From NCBI GenBank assembly GCA_021773055.1, contig JAJFKV010000010.1, positions 1 to 64,000 of the forward strand: a stretch of 64,000 nucleotides of DNA. Reading direction: 5' to 3'. The position numbers and the translations under genes were made by a program. Shown piece after piece: positions 47,379-57,028 of the stretch (position 1 is its first letter; each line of letters starts with the position of its first letter). The notes under the pieces were generated by a model that worked only from the letters and a program-made list of their open reading frames with translations, had not been told where the DNA came from and made no database searches. The DNA comes from Woeseiaceae bacterium. GTDB lineage: Bacteria > Pseudomonadota > Gammaproteobacteria > Steroidobacterales > Woeseiaceae.

Positions 47379-48989
47379 TTACATACGAAATATGCCGTAC
47401 GGAGCCTCATCTTTATCGCAATTGTTCATCGCTGCCGACAGGCCGTGTGCCAGCACGCGCCGGGTATCCAGGGGATCTATTACACCGTCGTCCCACAGAC
47501 GGGCGCTCGCGTACAGCGGAATTCCCTGTGTTTCATACTGCTGTCGAATCGACTCTTCGTAGTCGGAGCGTTCCTTTTCGGGCCACTCTTTGCTCCGGGA
47601 CTTGAGTCCATCGGCCTTTACACTCGACAGAACCATCGCCGCCTGCTCTCCGCCCATAACCGAAATTCGAGCGTTCGACCACATCCACATCAGGTTGGGG
47701 CTGTACGCACGACCACACATCGCGTAGTTGCCCGCGCCGAAGGAGCCACCAATGACAACAGTGAATTTCGGCACAGTCGCCGTAGCCACGGCATTGACCA
47801 TTTTTGCCCCGTCTTTGGCGATTCCTGCATGCTCGACACGTTTTCCCACCATGAATCCGGTAATGTTTTGCAAAAATACCAGCGGAATTCGACGTCGATT
47901 ACAGAGCTGAACGAAATGTGCGCCTTTCTGTGCCGATTCGGGAAACAAGATGCCGTTATTCGCGACGATGCCAACCGGATAGCCATCGATATGCGCGAAT
48001 CCACATACCAGTGTCGCCCCATAAAGTTTCTTGAATTCCTGGAATTGCGAGGCATCGACAACTCGCGCGATGATCTCGCGCACGTCGTAGGGAAAACGGT
48101 ATTCCCGCGACACGATGCCGTATATCTCCTCGGCAGCATAGATCGGATCCTTCGGTTCTCGCCGCTCGACGCTGCAATGCCGGGATTGGTTCAGGTTGTC
48201 GACAATGTCACGGGCAATCGACAGCGCATGCTCATCATCATCAGCGAGGTGATCGGTAACACCGGAGATTCGAGAATGCACGCTACCGCCGCCTAGCGTC
48301 TCAGCGTCAACCTCTTCGCCCGTGGCCGCCTTTACCAGCGGCGGACCACCGAGAAAAATTGTGCCCTGATTACGAACAATCACGGACTCGTCGCACATCG
48401 CTGGCACATACGCGCCGCCCGCCGTGCAGGAGCCCATAACCACCGCAACCTGCGGTATTCCGGCGGCAGACAGTTGCGCCTGATTGAAAAAGATACGACC
48501 AAAATGATCCCGGTCCGGAAATACTTCATCCTGTCGCGGCAGGAATGCACCGCCAGAATCGACCAGGTAAATACACGGCAAACGGTTTTGCGCCGCTATT
48601 TCCTGCGCACGCAGATGTTTCTTTACCGTTAACGGATAATAGGTTCCGCCCTTCACCGTTGCATCATTCGCAACAATCATGCACTCGATACCATGAATCC
48701 GGCCGATTCCCGTGACGATTCCGGCACTCGGTACGTCGTCTGTATACACCCGCCAGGCGGCCTGTCGACCGACCTCAAGAAAATCGGCGTCGGGATCCAA
48801 AAGTGTCTTTATTCTGTCGCGCACTAACAGTTTGCCGCGCGATAGATGCTTTTCGCGGGAACGCTCCGGGCCGCCGAGCATCACATAGGCGTCGACTTTC
48901 TTAAGTTCTTCGACCAGATCTTTGTGTGCCGCCGTATTTTTTTCGAAGTCCTCGGAAGACGGATCAATCTTTGTTGTTATGGTTGGCAC
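47379..48989 (-). CDS. mccB: Acyl-CoA carboxylase carboxyltransferase subunit, methylcrotonyl-CoA carboxylase beta-like
   Basis: 536 residues, the usual length for MCC beta subunits. Carboxyltransferase features are [48 protein letters not shown] and [20 protein letters not shown], typical of methylcrotonyl- and geranyl-CoA carboxylases. It transfers CO2 from carboxybiotin to 3-methylcrotonyl-CoA. The gene for the biotin-carrying alpha subunit is not in the window, so it must lie elsewhere. It follows ivd by 42 bp. Confidence 0.93.
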   Translation of the reverse strand: MPTITTKIDPSSEDFEKNTAAHKDLVEELKKVDAYVMLGGPERSREKHLSRGKLLVRDRIKTLLDPDADFLEVGRQAAWRVYTDDVPSAGIVTGIGRIHGIECMIVANDATVKGGTYYPLTVKKHLRAQEIAAQNRLPCIYLVDSGGAFLPRQDEVFPDRDHFGRIFFNQAQLSAAGIPQVAVVMGSCTAGGAYVPAMCDESVIVRNQGTIFLGGPPLVKAATGEEVDAETLGGGSVHSRISGVTDHLADDDEHALSIARDIVDNLNQSRHCSVERREPKDPIYAAEEIYGIVSREYRFPYDVREIIARVVDASQFQEFKKLYGATLVCGFAHIDGYPVGIVANNGILFPESAQKGAHFVQLCNRRRIPLVFLQNITGFMVGKRVEHAGIAKDGAKMVNAVATATVPKFTVVIGGSFGAGNYAMCGRAYSPNLMWMWSNARISVMGGEQAAMVLSSVKADGLKSRSKEWPEKERSDYEESIRQQYETQGIPLYASARLWDDGVIDPLDTRRVLAHGLSAAMNNCDKDEAPYGIFRM

Positions 48990-49031
48990 TTGCTTCCTAT
49001 CAGGTACTCAGTAAAAGTAAAAATGACGGGT

Positions 49032-50189
49032 TCAGCGGGTTGCGTTGAACAGCTCGCGGCCGATCAACATGCGCCTGATCTCACTGGTGCCGGCTCCGAT
49101 CTCGTAAAGTTTCGCGTCACGCCAAAGCCTGCCGGCACCAAACTCATTAATATATCCATTGCCGCCCAATGCCTGAATCGCCTCACCGGCCATCCACGTT
49201 GCTTTTTCCGCAGCCACCAGAATACATCCTGCAGCATCAAAACGGGTAGTCTGTGATCGATCGCAGCCTCTTGCGACTGCATAGACGTAAGCACGACAAC
49301 TGTTCAGTGCCGTATACATGTCCGCGATCTTGCCTTGCATAAGCTGAAACTCACCAATCGCCTGCCCGAATTGCTTGCGATCGTGGACGTACGGCATAAC
49401 AAGGTCCATGCACGCTGCCATAATGCCCAGCGAACCGCCTGACAATACCACCCGTTCATAGTCGAGACCGCTCATCAGAATGGCAGTGCCCTTGCCCTCT
49501 TCAGCCAGAATGTTGCCGGCCGGAATACGACAGTCCTGTAGCAATACCTCACTGGTATCGGAGCCTCGCATACCGAGCTTGTCGAGCTTCTGTGGCGTGG
49601 AATAACCCGGAGTGCCACGTTCAATGAGGAATGCACTAACACCGTGAGACTTCACACCAGGATCGGTTTTCGCATAGACAATCATGACGTCTGCACCCGG
49701 CGCGTTGGTGATCCACATTTTGGAGCCGTTCAACACATAATGATCACCGTCTCGCACCGCCGTCGTACGCATTCCCATGACATCAGATCCCGCTCCTGCT
49801 TCGCTCATGGCAAGTGCGCCAAGAAATTCGCCGGATACGAGCTTTGGCAAGTACTTCTGTTTCTGCTCGTCGTTGCCCCAACGCCGTAACTGATTGACAC
49901 ATAGATTTGAATGGGCGCCGTATGACAAACCGACCGAGCCTGACGCACGACTTATCTCTTCCATTGCGATTACATGCGCGAGGTAACCGAGTTCCGAGCC
50001 GCCGTAATTTTCCTCAACAGTAATGCCCAACAAGCCGAGCTCACCCAGCTCCGGCCAGAGATCGGCGGGAAACTGGTTACTTTCATCAATTTCCGCCGCG
50101 CGCGGTGCGATGCGGTCGGTGGCGAAATTGCGAACGGTGTCGCGCAGAAGATCAAGCTCTTCACCATGTCCAAAATCGAATTCAAACAT
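49032..50189 (-). CDS. ivd: Isovaleryl-CoA dehydrogenase
   Basis: 385 residues. Isovaleryl-CoA dehydrogenase signatures are [12 protein letters not shown], the catalytic glutamate in [22 protein letters not shown] and the C-terminal [14 protein letters not shown]. It oxidises isovaleryl-CoA to 3-methylcrotonyl-CoA with FAD and ETF, the first committed step of leucine degradation (LiuA). It is first of four tightly spaced leftward genes. Upstream 86 bp separate it from the LuxR-type regulator. Confidence 0.95.
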   Translation of the reverse strand: MFEFDFGHGEELDLLRDTVRNFATDRIAPRAAEIDESNQFPADLWPELGELGLLGITVEENYGGSELGYLAHVIAMEEISRASGSVGLSYGAHSNLCVNQLRRWGNDEQKQKYLPKLVSGEFLGALAMSEAGAGSDVMGMRTTAVRDGDHYVLNGSKMWITNAPGADVMIVYAKTDPGVKSHGVSAFLIERGTPGYSTPQKLDKLGMRGSDTSEVLLQDCRIPAGNILAEEGKGTAILMSGLDYERVVLSGGSLGIMAACMDLVMPYVHDRKQFGQAIGEFQLMQGKIADMYTALNSCRAYVYAVARGCDRSQTTRFDAAGCILVAAEKATWMAGEAIQALGGNGYINEFGAGRLWRDAKLYEIGAGTSEIRRMLIGRELFNATR

Positions 50190-50275
50190 CAGGCAGGTCC
50201 GTAAATAGAATATTGCGCGACATTTTGGTCTTTGCCACGCGACAAAGACATACCGCCCGAGAGGTAGCCTGAACG

Positions 50276-51070
50276 TCAGGTCCCTGACAATGTGTCAATA
50301 AAGCTCGAAAATAACTCGTATTGTGACGTAATGCCCAGCTTCGCAAACAGATTACGTTTGTGAACCATAACGGTACCCGGCGCGATACCCAGTTCTCGGG
50401 CGATCGATTTGGACGAATGGCCGCGCAACAGTAATTGTGTTATTTCTCGCTCACGTTGCGTTAGTGCATCCTCACCGAAATTCTCGAAGCATTCAGTCAG
50501 GCGTTGATGCATATCATGATCACGATCGTCAAGTGCTCCTCTGCCATCGCGGCCATCCCACACTCTTTGCATGGCCGACCTTACGACGGGCTCAATCAGC
50601 CGCAGTCGATTCAGTTCGACGCGAGTAAAGCGTTTCTCCGTCCGTCCGCACACGATAACCAAAGCGCTGTTCGGGGAGACACCCAACAGGAAATCCATCT
50701 CATCGACAAGATGTGTGCGCTCTACGTACTGCCGGTAGTACTCGCTCGAATGGAAGCGGTCAGGATGAGTATCGCGAAACCGGCACATCGCGGGCTTGTC
50801 GGACCGCAACGCCATCTGGTACAGGGGATCAAGCAGGTAGGGACCAGCAAGGTATCGATCAAGATAATGGCGCGCGCGACTCGGAGCCAGCGAGTGGTCC
50901 AGTACCTCGGGCGGAGCGTCGGTATGGAATGCCAACAGGGCAGTGCCATTATTCGAGACTGTCGAACAGAGAAAGGACACCAGCTGCCTGGCAAGTGCCT
51001 TACTATCCGACGCGCCAACGAGGTTGGCTACCTCTGTTTGCCAGGCAGGACTATCAAATATTGACTGCAA
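50276..51070 (-). CDS. LuxR-family transcriptional regulator
   Basis: 264 residues. The C-terminal HTH is a clear LuxR/GerE domain ([39 protein letters not shown]). The N-terminal 180 residues have no receiver motif; they may be a PAS/GAF-like or autoinducer-type sensor, but I cannot assign it. It lies just upstream of ivd on the same strand and just downstream of a VOC gene (15 bp), so it may belong to the desaturase transcript or regulate ivd. Confidence 0.88.
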   Translation of the reverse strand: MQSIFDSPAWQTEVANLVGASDSKALARQLVSFLCSTVSNNGTALLAFHTDAPPEVLDHSLAPSRARHYLDRYLAGPYLLDPLYQMALRSDKPAMCRFRDTHPDRFHSSEYYRQYVERTHLVDEMDFLLGVSPNSALVIVCGRTEKRFTRVELNRLRLIEPVVRSAMQRVWDGRDGRGALDDRDHDMHQRLTECFENFGEDALTQREREITQLLLRGHSSKSIARELGIAPGTVMVHKRNLFAKLGITSQYELFSSFIDTLSGT

Positions 51071-51085
51071 AGGTCACTTCGATTT

Positions 51086-51457
51086 CTAAGCTTGATACAG
51101 CGCGCAAGTGGCGCCGCCAGGATCCGCAATAATGCAGAACATACCGCCAGCAAGACTTCGTGGTGCAACAACTATCTGGCCGCCATTGGCAACACAGGCC
51201 GCAGCGCTTGCGCCGACATCGGCAACCGTAATGTAAATTAGCCAGCCACCGGGCAAATCCATGTTACTGCCACGCGCATGGCAAATCCCGGCGATGGCGT
51301 CACCGTCACCCCGAGACATCATCGTGTAATCGGAATAGTCACCCATGCTCGTGTCTTCGACTTTCCAGCCAACCACCTTCTCATAGAAATCTCGCAGACC
51401 GGTCGCGTCATCTACGGTCATGTCTATCCAGCCAATCTTGCCTATGTTGTCCGACAT
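51086..51457 (-). CDS. VOC-family (glyoxalase/dioxygenase fold) protein
   Basis: 123 residues from ATG 51457 (MSDNIGKIGWIDM). Paired beta-alpha-beta modules typical of the VOC fold are seen in GLRDFYEKVVGWKVED and FCIIADPGGATCAL. Such proteins bind a metal and small substrates or act as binding proteins; function is not determinable. It lies 10 bp after the desaturase gene and 15 bp before the LuxR gene. A longer frame to 51511 overlaps the desaturase. Confidence 0.82.
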   Translation of the reverse strand: MSDNIGKIGWIDMTVDDATGLRDFYEKVVGWKVEDTSMGDYSDYTMMSRGDGDAIAGICHARGSNMDLPGGWLIYITVADVGASAAACVANGGQIVVAPRSLAGGMFCIIADPGGATCALYQA

Positions 51458-51467
51458 ATATGGTCTC

Positions 51468-52496
51468 CTAGAATGAGGTAAGAAACGAAGCGGCATTGCC
51501 ACCGATCGCACCGGATCCCGATTGTGCCGTATGCAAATAGTCTCTGCCTTGCGGGTAATCCGCCGGCTGCGGATTGTAGATTCTCGCTACCCGGTTGCTG
51601 TGATACAGCTTTACCTGTGCTGAAAACGGTATAACGCAGGCCGCATCATTAGCGGTGAGTTTGGCATGCATCGAAGGCAGGCGGTAGAACGGCAGGTTCA
51701 TATCAGCATGATGCGCATTGTGATAACCAAAATTCAGCACCAGCCAATTCAATCGAGGATAACGTAGTGAAAGAGTATTGCTGAACGTGTGCTCCTGCTC
51801 CCACTCTGTGTCGCCTTTATGCGGTGCCCGAGAGGTTTCAAAGAGCGTCGCACTATACGGATAGTCGTGTTGCACACTGTCCATGAAACGCAAGACGTGC
51901 ATCATGAGCAGATACGCGATGACGTAAAGAACCGCTACCTTCGGAAACAAGGTTGCGACCGCCACGAACAAAGAGCCCCGTATCAAGACAACGATCACGT
52001 TTCGTATGCGCTGATTACGTCGCTCCGGAATGACGAAAGATGTGAACACCATGATGAAGTGCATAATCAGATCGTGCGCCGGGATGTAAAACCATTCCAG
52101 CAAACGAGTAATGTTCGTCATGATTGGATGGCGTTCGAAGAACTTATCGTAAGAAAACCAAACCACATCGTCGTTGTCGACATGGTGCCTGAAGTGTTTA
52201 TAGCGCATATCTTCATAGGTGCCGTAGGCGGCACCGCACAACCAGCTCATCAGTCGGCCAAGTGTTGCGTTGTCACGGTGGCGTCGAAACACCATGTTGT
52301 GACCACACTCGTGAATAAGATACGCCGCAATTGTCATCGCGTGAGCAAGGAGTAGTGTTGCCCCAAGGTTGATTGACACGGAAGAACTAAAAAGCCCGGC
52401 AAGCCCAAGACAATACCCGGCAACAGCATAAGCTACGGCCGTACCGTAGTACGCCCAGCCAGCTCTCTCTTTAAGGAAACCCGTATTCTTGCTCAT
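51468..52496 (-). CDS. Fatty acid desaturase
   Basis: 342 residues with several membrane segments and three histidine boxes for a di-iron centre: HECGHN, KHFRHH and HNAHH. It inserts a double bond in membrane or acyl lipids with O2 and an electron donor; regiospecificity cannot be read. Its promoter region is divergent from the PII gene (96 bp). It probably heads a transcript with the VOC and LuxR genes. Confidence 0.93.
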   Translation of the reverse strand: MSKNTGFLKERAGWAYYGTAVAYAVAGYCLGLAGLFSSSVSINLGATLLLAHAMTIAAYLIHECGHNMVFRRHRDNATLGRLMSWLCGAAYGTYEDMRYKHFRHHVDNDDVVWFSYDKFFERHPIMTNITRLLEWFYIPAHDLIMHFIMVFTSFVIPERRNQRIRNVIVVLIRGSLFVAVATLFPKVAVLYVIAYLLMMHVLRFMDSVQHDYPYSATLFETSRAPHKGDTEWEQEHTFSNTLSLRYPRLNWLVLNFGYHNAHHADMNLPFYRLPSMHAKLTANDAACVIPFSAQVKLYHSNRVARIYNPQPADYPQGRDYLHTAQSGSGAIGGNAASFLTSF

Positions 52497-52553
52497 GAAA
52501 AATCCCGCGCGTTGTGCAGCTTATTTGTACACATAGAGCAAGCCTATTGCTAG

Positions 52554-52931
<378 letters not shown>

Positions 52932-53034
52932 CAACGCCCCCCATCAGGCCGCAGGGCGACTACAGTTCGCGCCAGCAATTCCGGAGCCCGCATTCGGACC
53001 CTTGGATTTGCCTCAGACCTATATAGATCATCAT

Positions 53035-53472
53035 CTAGAGGTAGGCTGCCAGCTCAGCCAAGAGCGCCCTTCCGAGCATGAGCCACAATACCAGCGCAGC
53101 AGACGAGTAAAGAATGAACCGCAGCATCACGACGTTCTTCGTGCAATGCACGATGCTATGCAAAGTACGAAAAATGAAGAACAACCACGCTGCAATAACG
53201 TATGCCGTATCGACATTGCCGGACACGAACAGATAGAGACACAGTCCGTAATACAAAATCGGCACTTCGAACAGGTTTTTGAGATTGTAGGCCGAGTAGT
53301 TCACTTCGTCAGACAGATACTCAACCGCTTTGTCCGGAGTCGTGTAGGTCTGTGCGCTTTTCCCCGCACGCCGCATCGCCGGTATTCTTCTCGCATACAT
53401 GTAGTGCCACACAACGGCGGTTAAGGCCATCGTTAACAGCATCGGCAGAAAAATTGCATCACCATTCATCAT
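53035..53472 (-). CDS. MAPEG-family membrane protein
   Basis: 145 residues from ATG 53472 with four membrane segments. The MAPEG pattern is present: YMYARRIPAMRRAG, VNYSAYNLKNLFEVPILYYG, and RTLHSIVHCTKN. Bacterial MAPEG members may have glutathione transferase/peroxidase activity, but many are uncharacterised. It is the last gene of a leftward run of six (56975 to 53035), 38 bp after the VOC gene. Confidence 0.88.
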   Translation of the reverse strand: MMNGDAIFLPMLLTMALTAVVWHYMYARRIPAMRRAGKSAQTYTTPDKAVEYLSDEVNYSAYNLKNLFEVPILYYGLCLYLFVSGNVDTAYVIAAWLFFIFRTLHSIVHCTKNVVMLRFILYSSAALVLWLMLGRALLAELAAYL

Positions 53473-53510
53473 AAATACCCTCGATTCATCCGTTAAGTTT
53501 CCGGCGTCAT

Positions 53511-53885
53511 CTAGCCGCTTACAAAGCAAAACGCGTTGAGCTTGTTGCCGTCCAGGTCGCGAAAGTAAGCCGCATAAAAATTATCAGACCGATTCCCTGG
53601 GGCGCCCTCGTCAGACCCGCCCAATTCAATCGCTTTGGCGTGAAATGCGTCTACCTTCTCCAAGGAATCCATAGCGATGGCAACCATGACGCCATTACCC
53701 ACGGTTGCGGCAGCGCCGTCGTAGGGTTTCGCAATCGAGAACGCCGGTGCAGACGGTCCTGTCGACCAGGCGATGAACGTCTCAGCATCGAATGCGCGGC
53801 CTGCGCCGATAGATGCAAACAACTTGTCGTAAAACTCCGCTGCTTCGTCGAACCTGTTGGTCCCGACCGTTACGTATCCGATCAT
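53511..53885 (-). CDS. VOC-family protein
   Basis: 124 residues. The single VOC domain has a NRFDEAAEFYDKLFASIG helix at the start and FYAAYFRDLDGNKLNAFC at the end, the usual beta-alpha-beta-beta-beta arrangement. These proteins include glyoxalases, bleomycin-type resistance proteins and dioxygenases; this one is close to the small glyoxalase-like type with no known substrate. It begins 11 bp after the DNA glycosylase stop. Confidence 0.85.
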   Translation of the reverse strand: MIGYVTVGTNRFDEAAEFYDKLFASIGAGRAFDAETFIAWSTGPSAPAFSIAKPYDGAAATVGNGVMVAIAMDSLEKVDAFHAKAIELGGSDEGAPGNRSDNFYAAYFRDLDGNKLNAFCFVSG

Positions 53886-53896
53886 GTAGCTCTCCT

Positions 53897-54403
53897 TCAG
53901 TGTTTTGGCCGAACCAATAAGAGCCCGGCCTGCCAGGCGTTCAGCTTACCTTTAAACGGCATCGCCGCGTATGCCGGGCTGGTGGAGGGAAGTCCGGTGA
54001 GGCGCAGATGCCCGGAAACTTTCTCTGGCACCAGTCGCTGGAATAATTGTTCTGCCTTTTTGCCATTAAAAACGATTTGCTCAATGCTTGAGTAGTGCTG
54101 CAAGAAAGCGTCGAAATCATTAGCTGCCGCTGTATCAAGGCGAATATCAGCATCCAGGCTTCCGGGCCGAACCGAGGCCTGCAACACATCCCAAAGCGCA
54201 AGCCCATTCTTGGTAATGCCCGCACATCGCTCAACATAGTTGCCGCTGATACCGAAGACCCGCTCCATGATGGGCCAAAAAGCGTTCTGTGGATGCGCGT
54301 AATACTCGTGCTCCGCCAGCGAGCGCTGTCCGGGCAGGCTACCCAGAACCAGAATACGCGCACCGCCGCCGCCGACTGGCGGAAACCCTTCAGACATTTC
54401 CAT
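53897..54403 (-). CDS. Hypoxanthine-DNA glycosylase (UDG superfamily, family 6)
   Basis: 168 residues from ATG 54403; ATG 54397 is an alternative. Motifs match the HDG/deoxyinosine glycosylase family: LVLGSLPGQRSLAEHEYY, then AHPQNAFWPIM and a C-terminal LTGLPSTSPAYA. The family removes hypoxanthine from DNA. The start overlaps the end of the AlkD gene by 14 bases, so the two repair genes are translationally linked. The family call is good; the lesion range is known only from relatives. Confidence 0.87.
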   Translation of the reverse strand: MEMSEGFPPVGGGGARILVLGSLPGQRSLAEHEYYAHPQNAFWPIMERVFGISGNYVERCAGITKNGLALWDVLQASVRPGSLDADIRLDTAAANDFDAFLQHYSSIEQIVFNGKKAEQLFQRLVPEKVSGHLRLTGLPSTSPAYAAMPFKGKLNAWQAGLLLVRPKH

Positions 54404-55079
54404 GAAGGTAGGCCTTGCGACGAGTTTCCGGAAATTTTTCGATTGCGTAACGCAACATGGTTCGCGGCATTTTCGTGTAATGTTTACGCAAGAAGTCTTC
54501 TTCCGATGCCCGGTCGCGATTGCCAATTTCTCTCAGCATCCAGCCAACTATCTTGTGAATCAGGTCATGTTCATCGTCTCGAAGCAGTCGGGCGATTCGC
54601 AATGCGTCCTTAAAGTCCATCTGACGGATGTAGTGATAGGTCGACATCATCGCAATGCGACGGTCCCAGAGGCAGTCTGATTCAACCAGTCCATAGAGTG
54701 GCTTGCGTGACCTTGCCTCGAGATGCGGACCAATAATCAAGTGTGCCGAGCTATCGACGATATCCCAATTATTGACGTATCTGCGATTGTTCAGATACGC
54801 CGCGTATATCTCGTCCTTATCATCTGCAGAACCTCGCTTGTATTCGTGCACGAGCAGCAACACAGCGAACAGTCTTTCCTCGTGCCACCTTGATTTGAGT
54901 AGAGAAAGAATCGATCGCAACGGCGCGCCACGAAATTTCTTAACCCGGGACCTGAGGACCGGCACCCGAATCCCCAGAAACTGGTCGCCCTCACCGTATT
55001 CACCCGGACCTGCCTTAAAAAAGCGACTCGAGTGCTGCGCGATTTTGGTGTTACCCAAACTTTTCAGCTCTTCGTGCAT
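54390..55079 (-). CDS. AlkD-type DNA alkylation repair glycosylase
   Basis: 229 residues, mostly helical HEAT-like repeats. Residues equivalent to the Bacillus cereus AlkD active site are present: Trp and Asp in NNWDIVDSSA, Arg in WDRRIAM, and Trp in GWMLREIG. AlkD removes bulky or cationic N3/N7-alkylated bases without flipping them. ATG 55079 (MHEELKS) gives the expected length; an upstream in-frame ATG at 55106 exists. It overlaps the HDG gene and follows the histidine phosphatase by 29 bp. Confidence 0.92.
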   Translation of the reverse strand: MHEELKSLGNTKIAQHSSRFFKAGPGEYGEGDQFLGIRVPVLRSRVKKFRGAPLRSILSLLKSRWHEERLFAVLLLVHEYKRGSADDKDEIYAAYLNNRRYVNNWDIVDSSAHLIIGPHLEARSRKPLYGLVESDCLWDRRIAMMSTYHYIRQMDFKDALRIARLLRDDEHDLIHKIVGWMLREIGNRDRASEEDFLRKHYTKMPRTMLRYAIEKFPETRRKAYLHGNV

Positions 55080-55108
55080 AGCTGTCGCTGTATGACTCTG
55101 CACCAATG

Positions 55109-55861
55109 TTACAAAGCCTTCGAGTCAGCGCCCTGTTGCAGCAACCAGTACGCCAGGGTTTCCATGTCACCGGAGTGCCGCTTTCCCTTCACCGGATCGT
55201 CAGCCGTGACATTCATCGCACGCACTGTCTTGCGGAGTATCCGCCCGGAAGTTTCCGTATCGAAATCTATAACATTCAGGCAACAGGTCGCCTGATCAAG
55301 GACACCAAAGGCTGCAAGCTCTAGGCCGGTTACCCAACCCAGAATCGCGGCATTGGTACCGCCGTGCGCGAAAACAGCGAGGCTTTGCCACGAGCGGTCA
55401 GCCAGAACCGCCTTAGTCGCTGTACGAATGCGCGAGTAGAATTCGCTGTAACGCTCGCCGCCCAGAAATCGTGCATCTTCATGTGGCGCGCGCCAGTGGG
55501 AAAACGCGATGTCCGCGACGATGTCATAAGCACCCGAGAACTCACCTTTCAGTTGCTGGATCTCGGCAAATCCAGAGTCGGTTTCGAGGTTGATATCACG
55601 AGCACCTAATACTGCCTCGCCGGTTTGCCTGGTTCGTGGCAATCCAGAGCAAAGCGCTTTATCAATTTGCACATCCGCGAATAAATCACACATGGCGGCC
55701 GCCTGCGCCCGTCCGGTGTCATTCAGATCAACCATATCGGTATCCGCAACGACATTGCCGTCGCTGTCCATGTAATCGACAGATCCGTGGCGGAACAAAT
55801 AGATGCGGCGGCGATCCGCACCATCCAAAGTAGTCCTGCACCCTGCTGATTCGATTGGCAT
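55109..55861 (-). CDS. Histidine phosphatase superfamily protein
   Basis: 250 residues. The phosphohistidine motif is IYLFRHGSVDY, the second arginine is in LPRTRQTGE, and the catalytic His-Gly pair is in VFAHGGTNAAIL. It belongs to the phosphoglycerate-mutase-like branch, with phosphatase activity on small phosphoesters. The substrate is unknown. It lies 7 bp after the D-2-hydroxyacid dehydrogenase gene and 29 bp before alkD. Confidence 0.92.
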   Translation of the reverse strand: MPIESAGCRTTLDGADRRRIYLFRHGSVDYMDSDGNVVADTDMVDLNDTGRAQAAAMCDLFADVQIDKALCSGLPRTRQTGEAVLGARDINLETDSGFAEIQQLKGEFSGAYDIVADIAFSHWRAPHEDARFLGGERYSEFYSRIRTATKAVLADRSWQSLAVFAHGGTNAAILGWVTGLELAAFGVLDQATCCLNVIDFDTETSGRILRKTVRAMNVTADDPVKGKRHSGDMETLAYWLLQQGADSKAL

Positions 55862-55868
55862 GAAGCGT

Positions 55869-56975
55869 TCAATAACCCTTTTGCGGATCGACCACGTTCA
55901 GCAGGCGGTCACCGGCAATGTAACGGCGCAGATTCTCATGTAGTAACACACCGTGACGTTCGAGCTCACCCCCACGACCAGCTGAATGCGGTGTAATGAT
56001 CACGTCGTCCCGTTGCCACAACGGGCTTTCAACTGGCAATGGCTCTGGCTGGGTAACATCGAGTCCCGCTCCTGAAATCTGGCCTGATTCCAGCGCCGCC
56101 AGCAAATCGTCAGTTACCACCGTCTGCCCGCGGCCCACATTGACAAAAATCGCTCCGGGTTTGACGGCATTGAAGAATTCTTCATTGAACAGGTCTTTCG
56201 TTCCAGCCGTTAATGGCAATGCGTTCACAATGACATCCGACTGCGCCGCCAGATCAAGCAACTCATGAGAGAGCCCGACGTACCTGACGAATTCAGGCCC
56301 CTCTCTCGAACTGTTTCGTGTTCCGGAAACGTGCATGCCGAGAGCCGCACCCAGGCGTGCGACTTCAGTTCCAATGCCACCAAGTCCGGCCACAAGCAGC
56401 TTCTTACCGGCGATTGGCGTCATACCATCGACCAGCGCGTCCCGCTCAGACCAGACTCTGCCATCCATCGCGTGGACAAACTGTGGCAGATGGCGAGCCA
56501 GCGACAACATCATCGCGATCGCGTGTTCGGCTATCACCGGCGATGACATCTTTTGCATGTTTGTCATTAATACGTCGCCGCTACCGATGCGCTCAACCAA
56601 CAGGCAACTTTCCGCTCCGGCCCAGTAGATTTGCACCCACACTAGCTGGCTGGCTGCGGCGATGACCTCGGCTTCACAAAAACCGATGATCGCGTCGACA
56701 TCTCGTACGTGCTGCATTGCCTCCGGAACGGACCGGGCGATGACTACGTCCACATCGCCCAGGCTACTGATCAGCGCATCGAGGTTCATGCCGATATCGC
56801 GAATCAGAATCTTGTGCGCGCCATTCCAGCGCGGCAAGTCCCGGACAGCGACATCGCCTTCTGTTATCCGTGCTTGCTCGATAAGTCGGTCTATCGATAT
56901 TTCAGCACGGGGAGCGTCAGTAACACAGAACAGCGTTACGACCGTTAGTACAAGTAGTTTTAGTGTTCGCATCAT
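55869..56975 (-). CDS. D-2-hydroxyacid dehydrogenase with N-terminal signal peptide
   Basis: 368 residues. The NAD-binding motif is LVAGLGGIGTEVARLG. The catalytic triad is the Arg in FVNVGRGQTVV, Glu in DVTQPEPLPVE and His in VIITPHSAGRG. Unusually, residues 2-25 look like a secretion signal (KLLVLTVVTLFCVTDAPRAE), although these enzymes need cytoplasmic NAD(H). A membrane-anchored cytosolic enzyme or a periplasmic non-enzymatic role is possible. ATG 56972 is an alternative start. It heads the run down to the MAPEG gene. Confidence 0.9.
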   Translation of the reverse strand: MMRTLKLLVLTVVTLFCVTDAPRAEISIDRLIEQARITEGDVAVRDLPRWNGAHKILIRDIGMNLDALISSLGDVDVVIARSVPEAMQHVRDVDAIIGFCEAEVIAAASQLVWVQIYWAGAESCLLVERIGSGDVLMTNMQKMSSPVIAEHAIAMMLSLARHLPQFVHAMDGRVWSERDALVDGMTPIAGKKLLVAGLGGIGTEVARLGAALGMHVSGTRNSSREGPEFVRYVGLSHELLDLAAQSDVIVNALPLTAGTKDLFNEEFFNAVKPGAIFVNVGRGQTVVTDDLLAALESGQISGAGLDVTQPEPLPVESPLWQRDDVIITPHSAGRGGELERHGVLLHENLRRYIAGDRLLNVVDPQKGY

Positions 56976-57028
56976 GGCAGTTTACGCGGATCGCGAGCTC
57001 CGCAACAACGCCAAACTACGCCCTGGGG

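Noticed and set aside
47367-48296. 309-codon open frame on the plus strand
   Set aside because: It is antisense to the mccB coding region, which has strong carboxyltransferase motifs. Its translation has no motifs and looks like a shadow frame.
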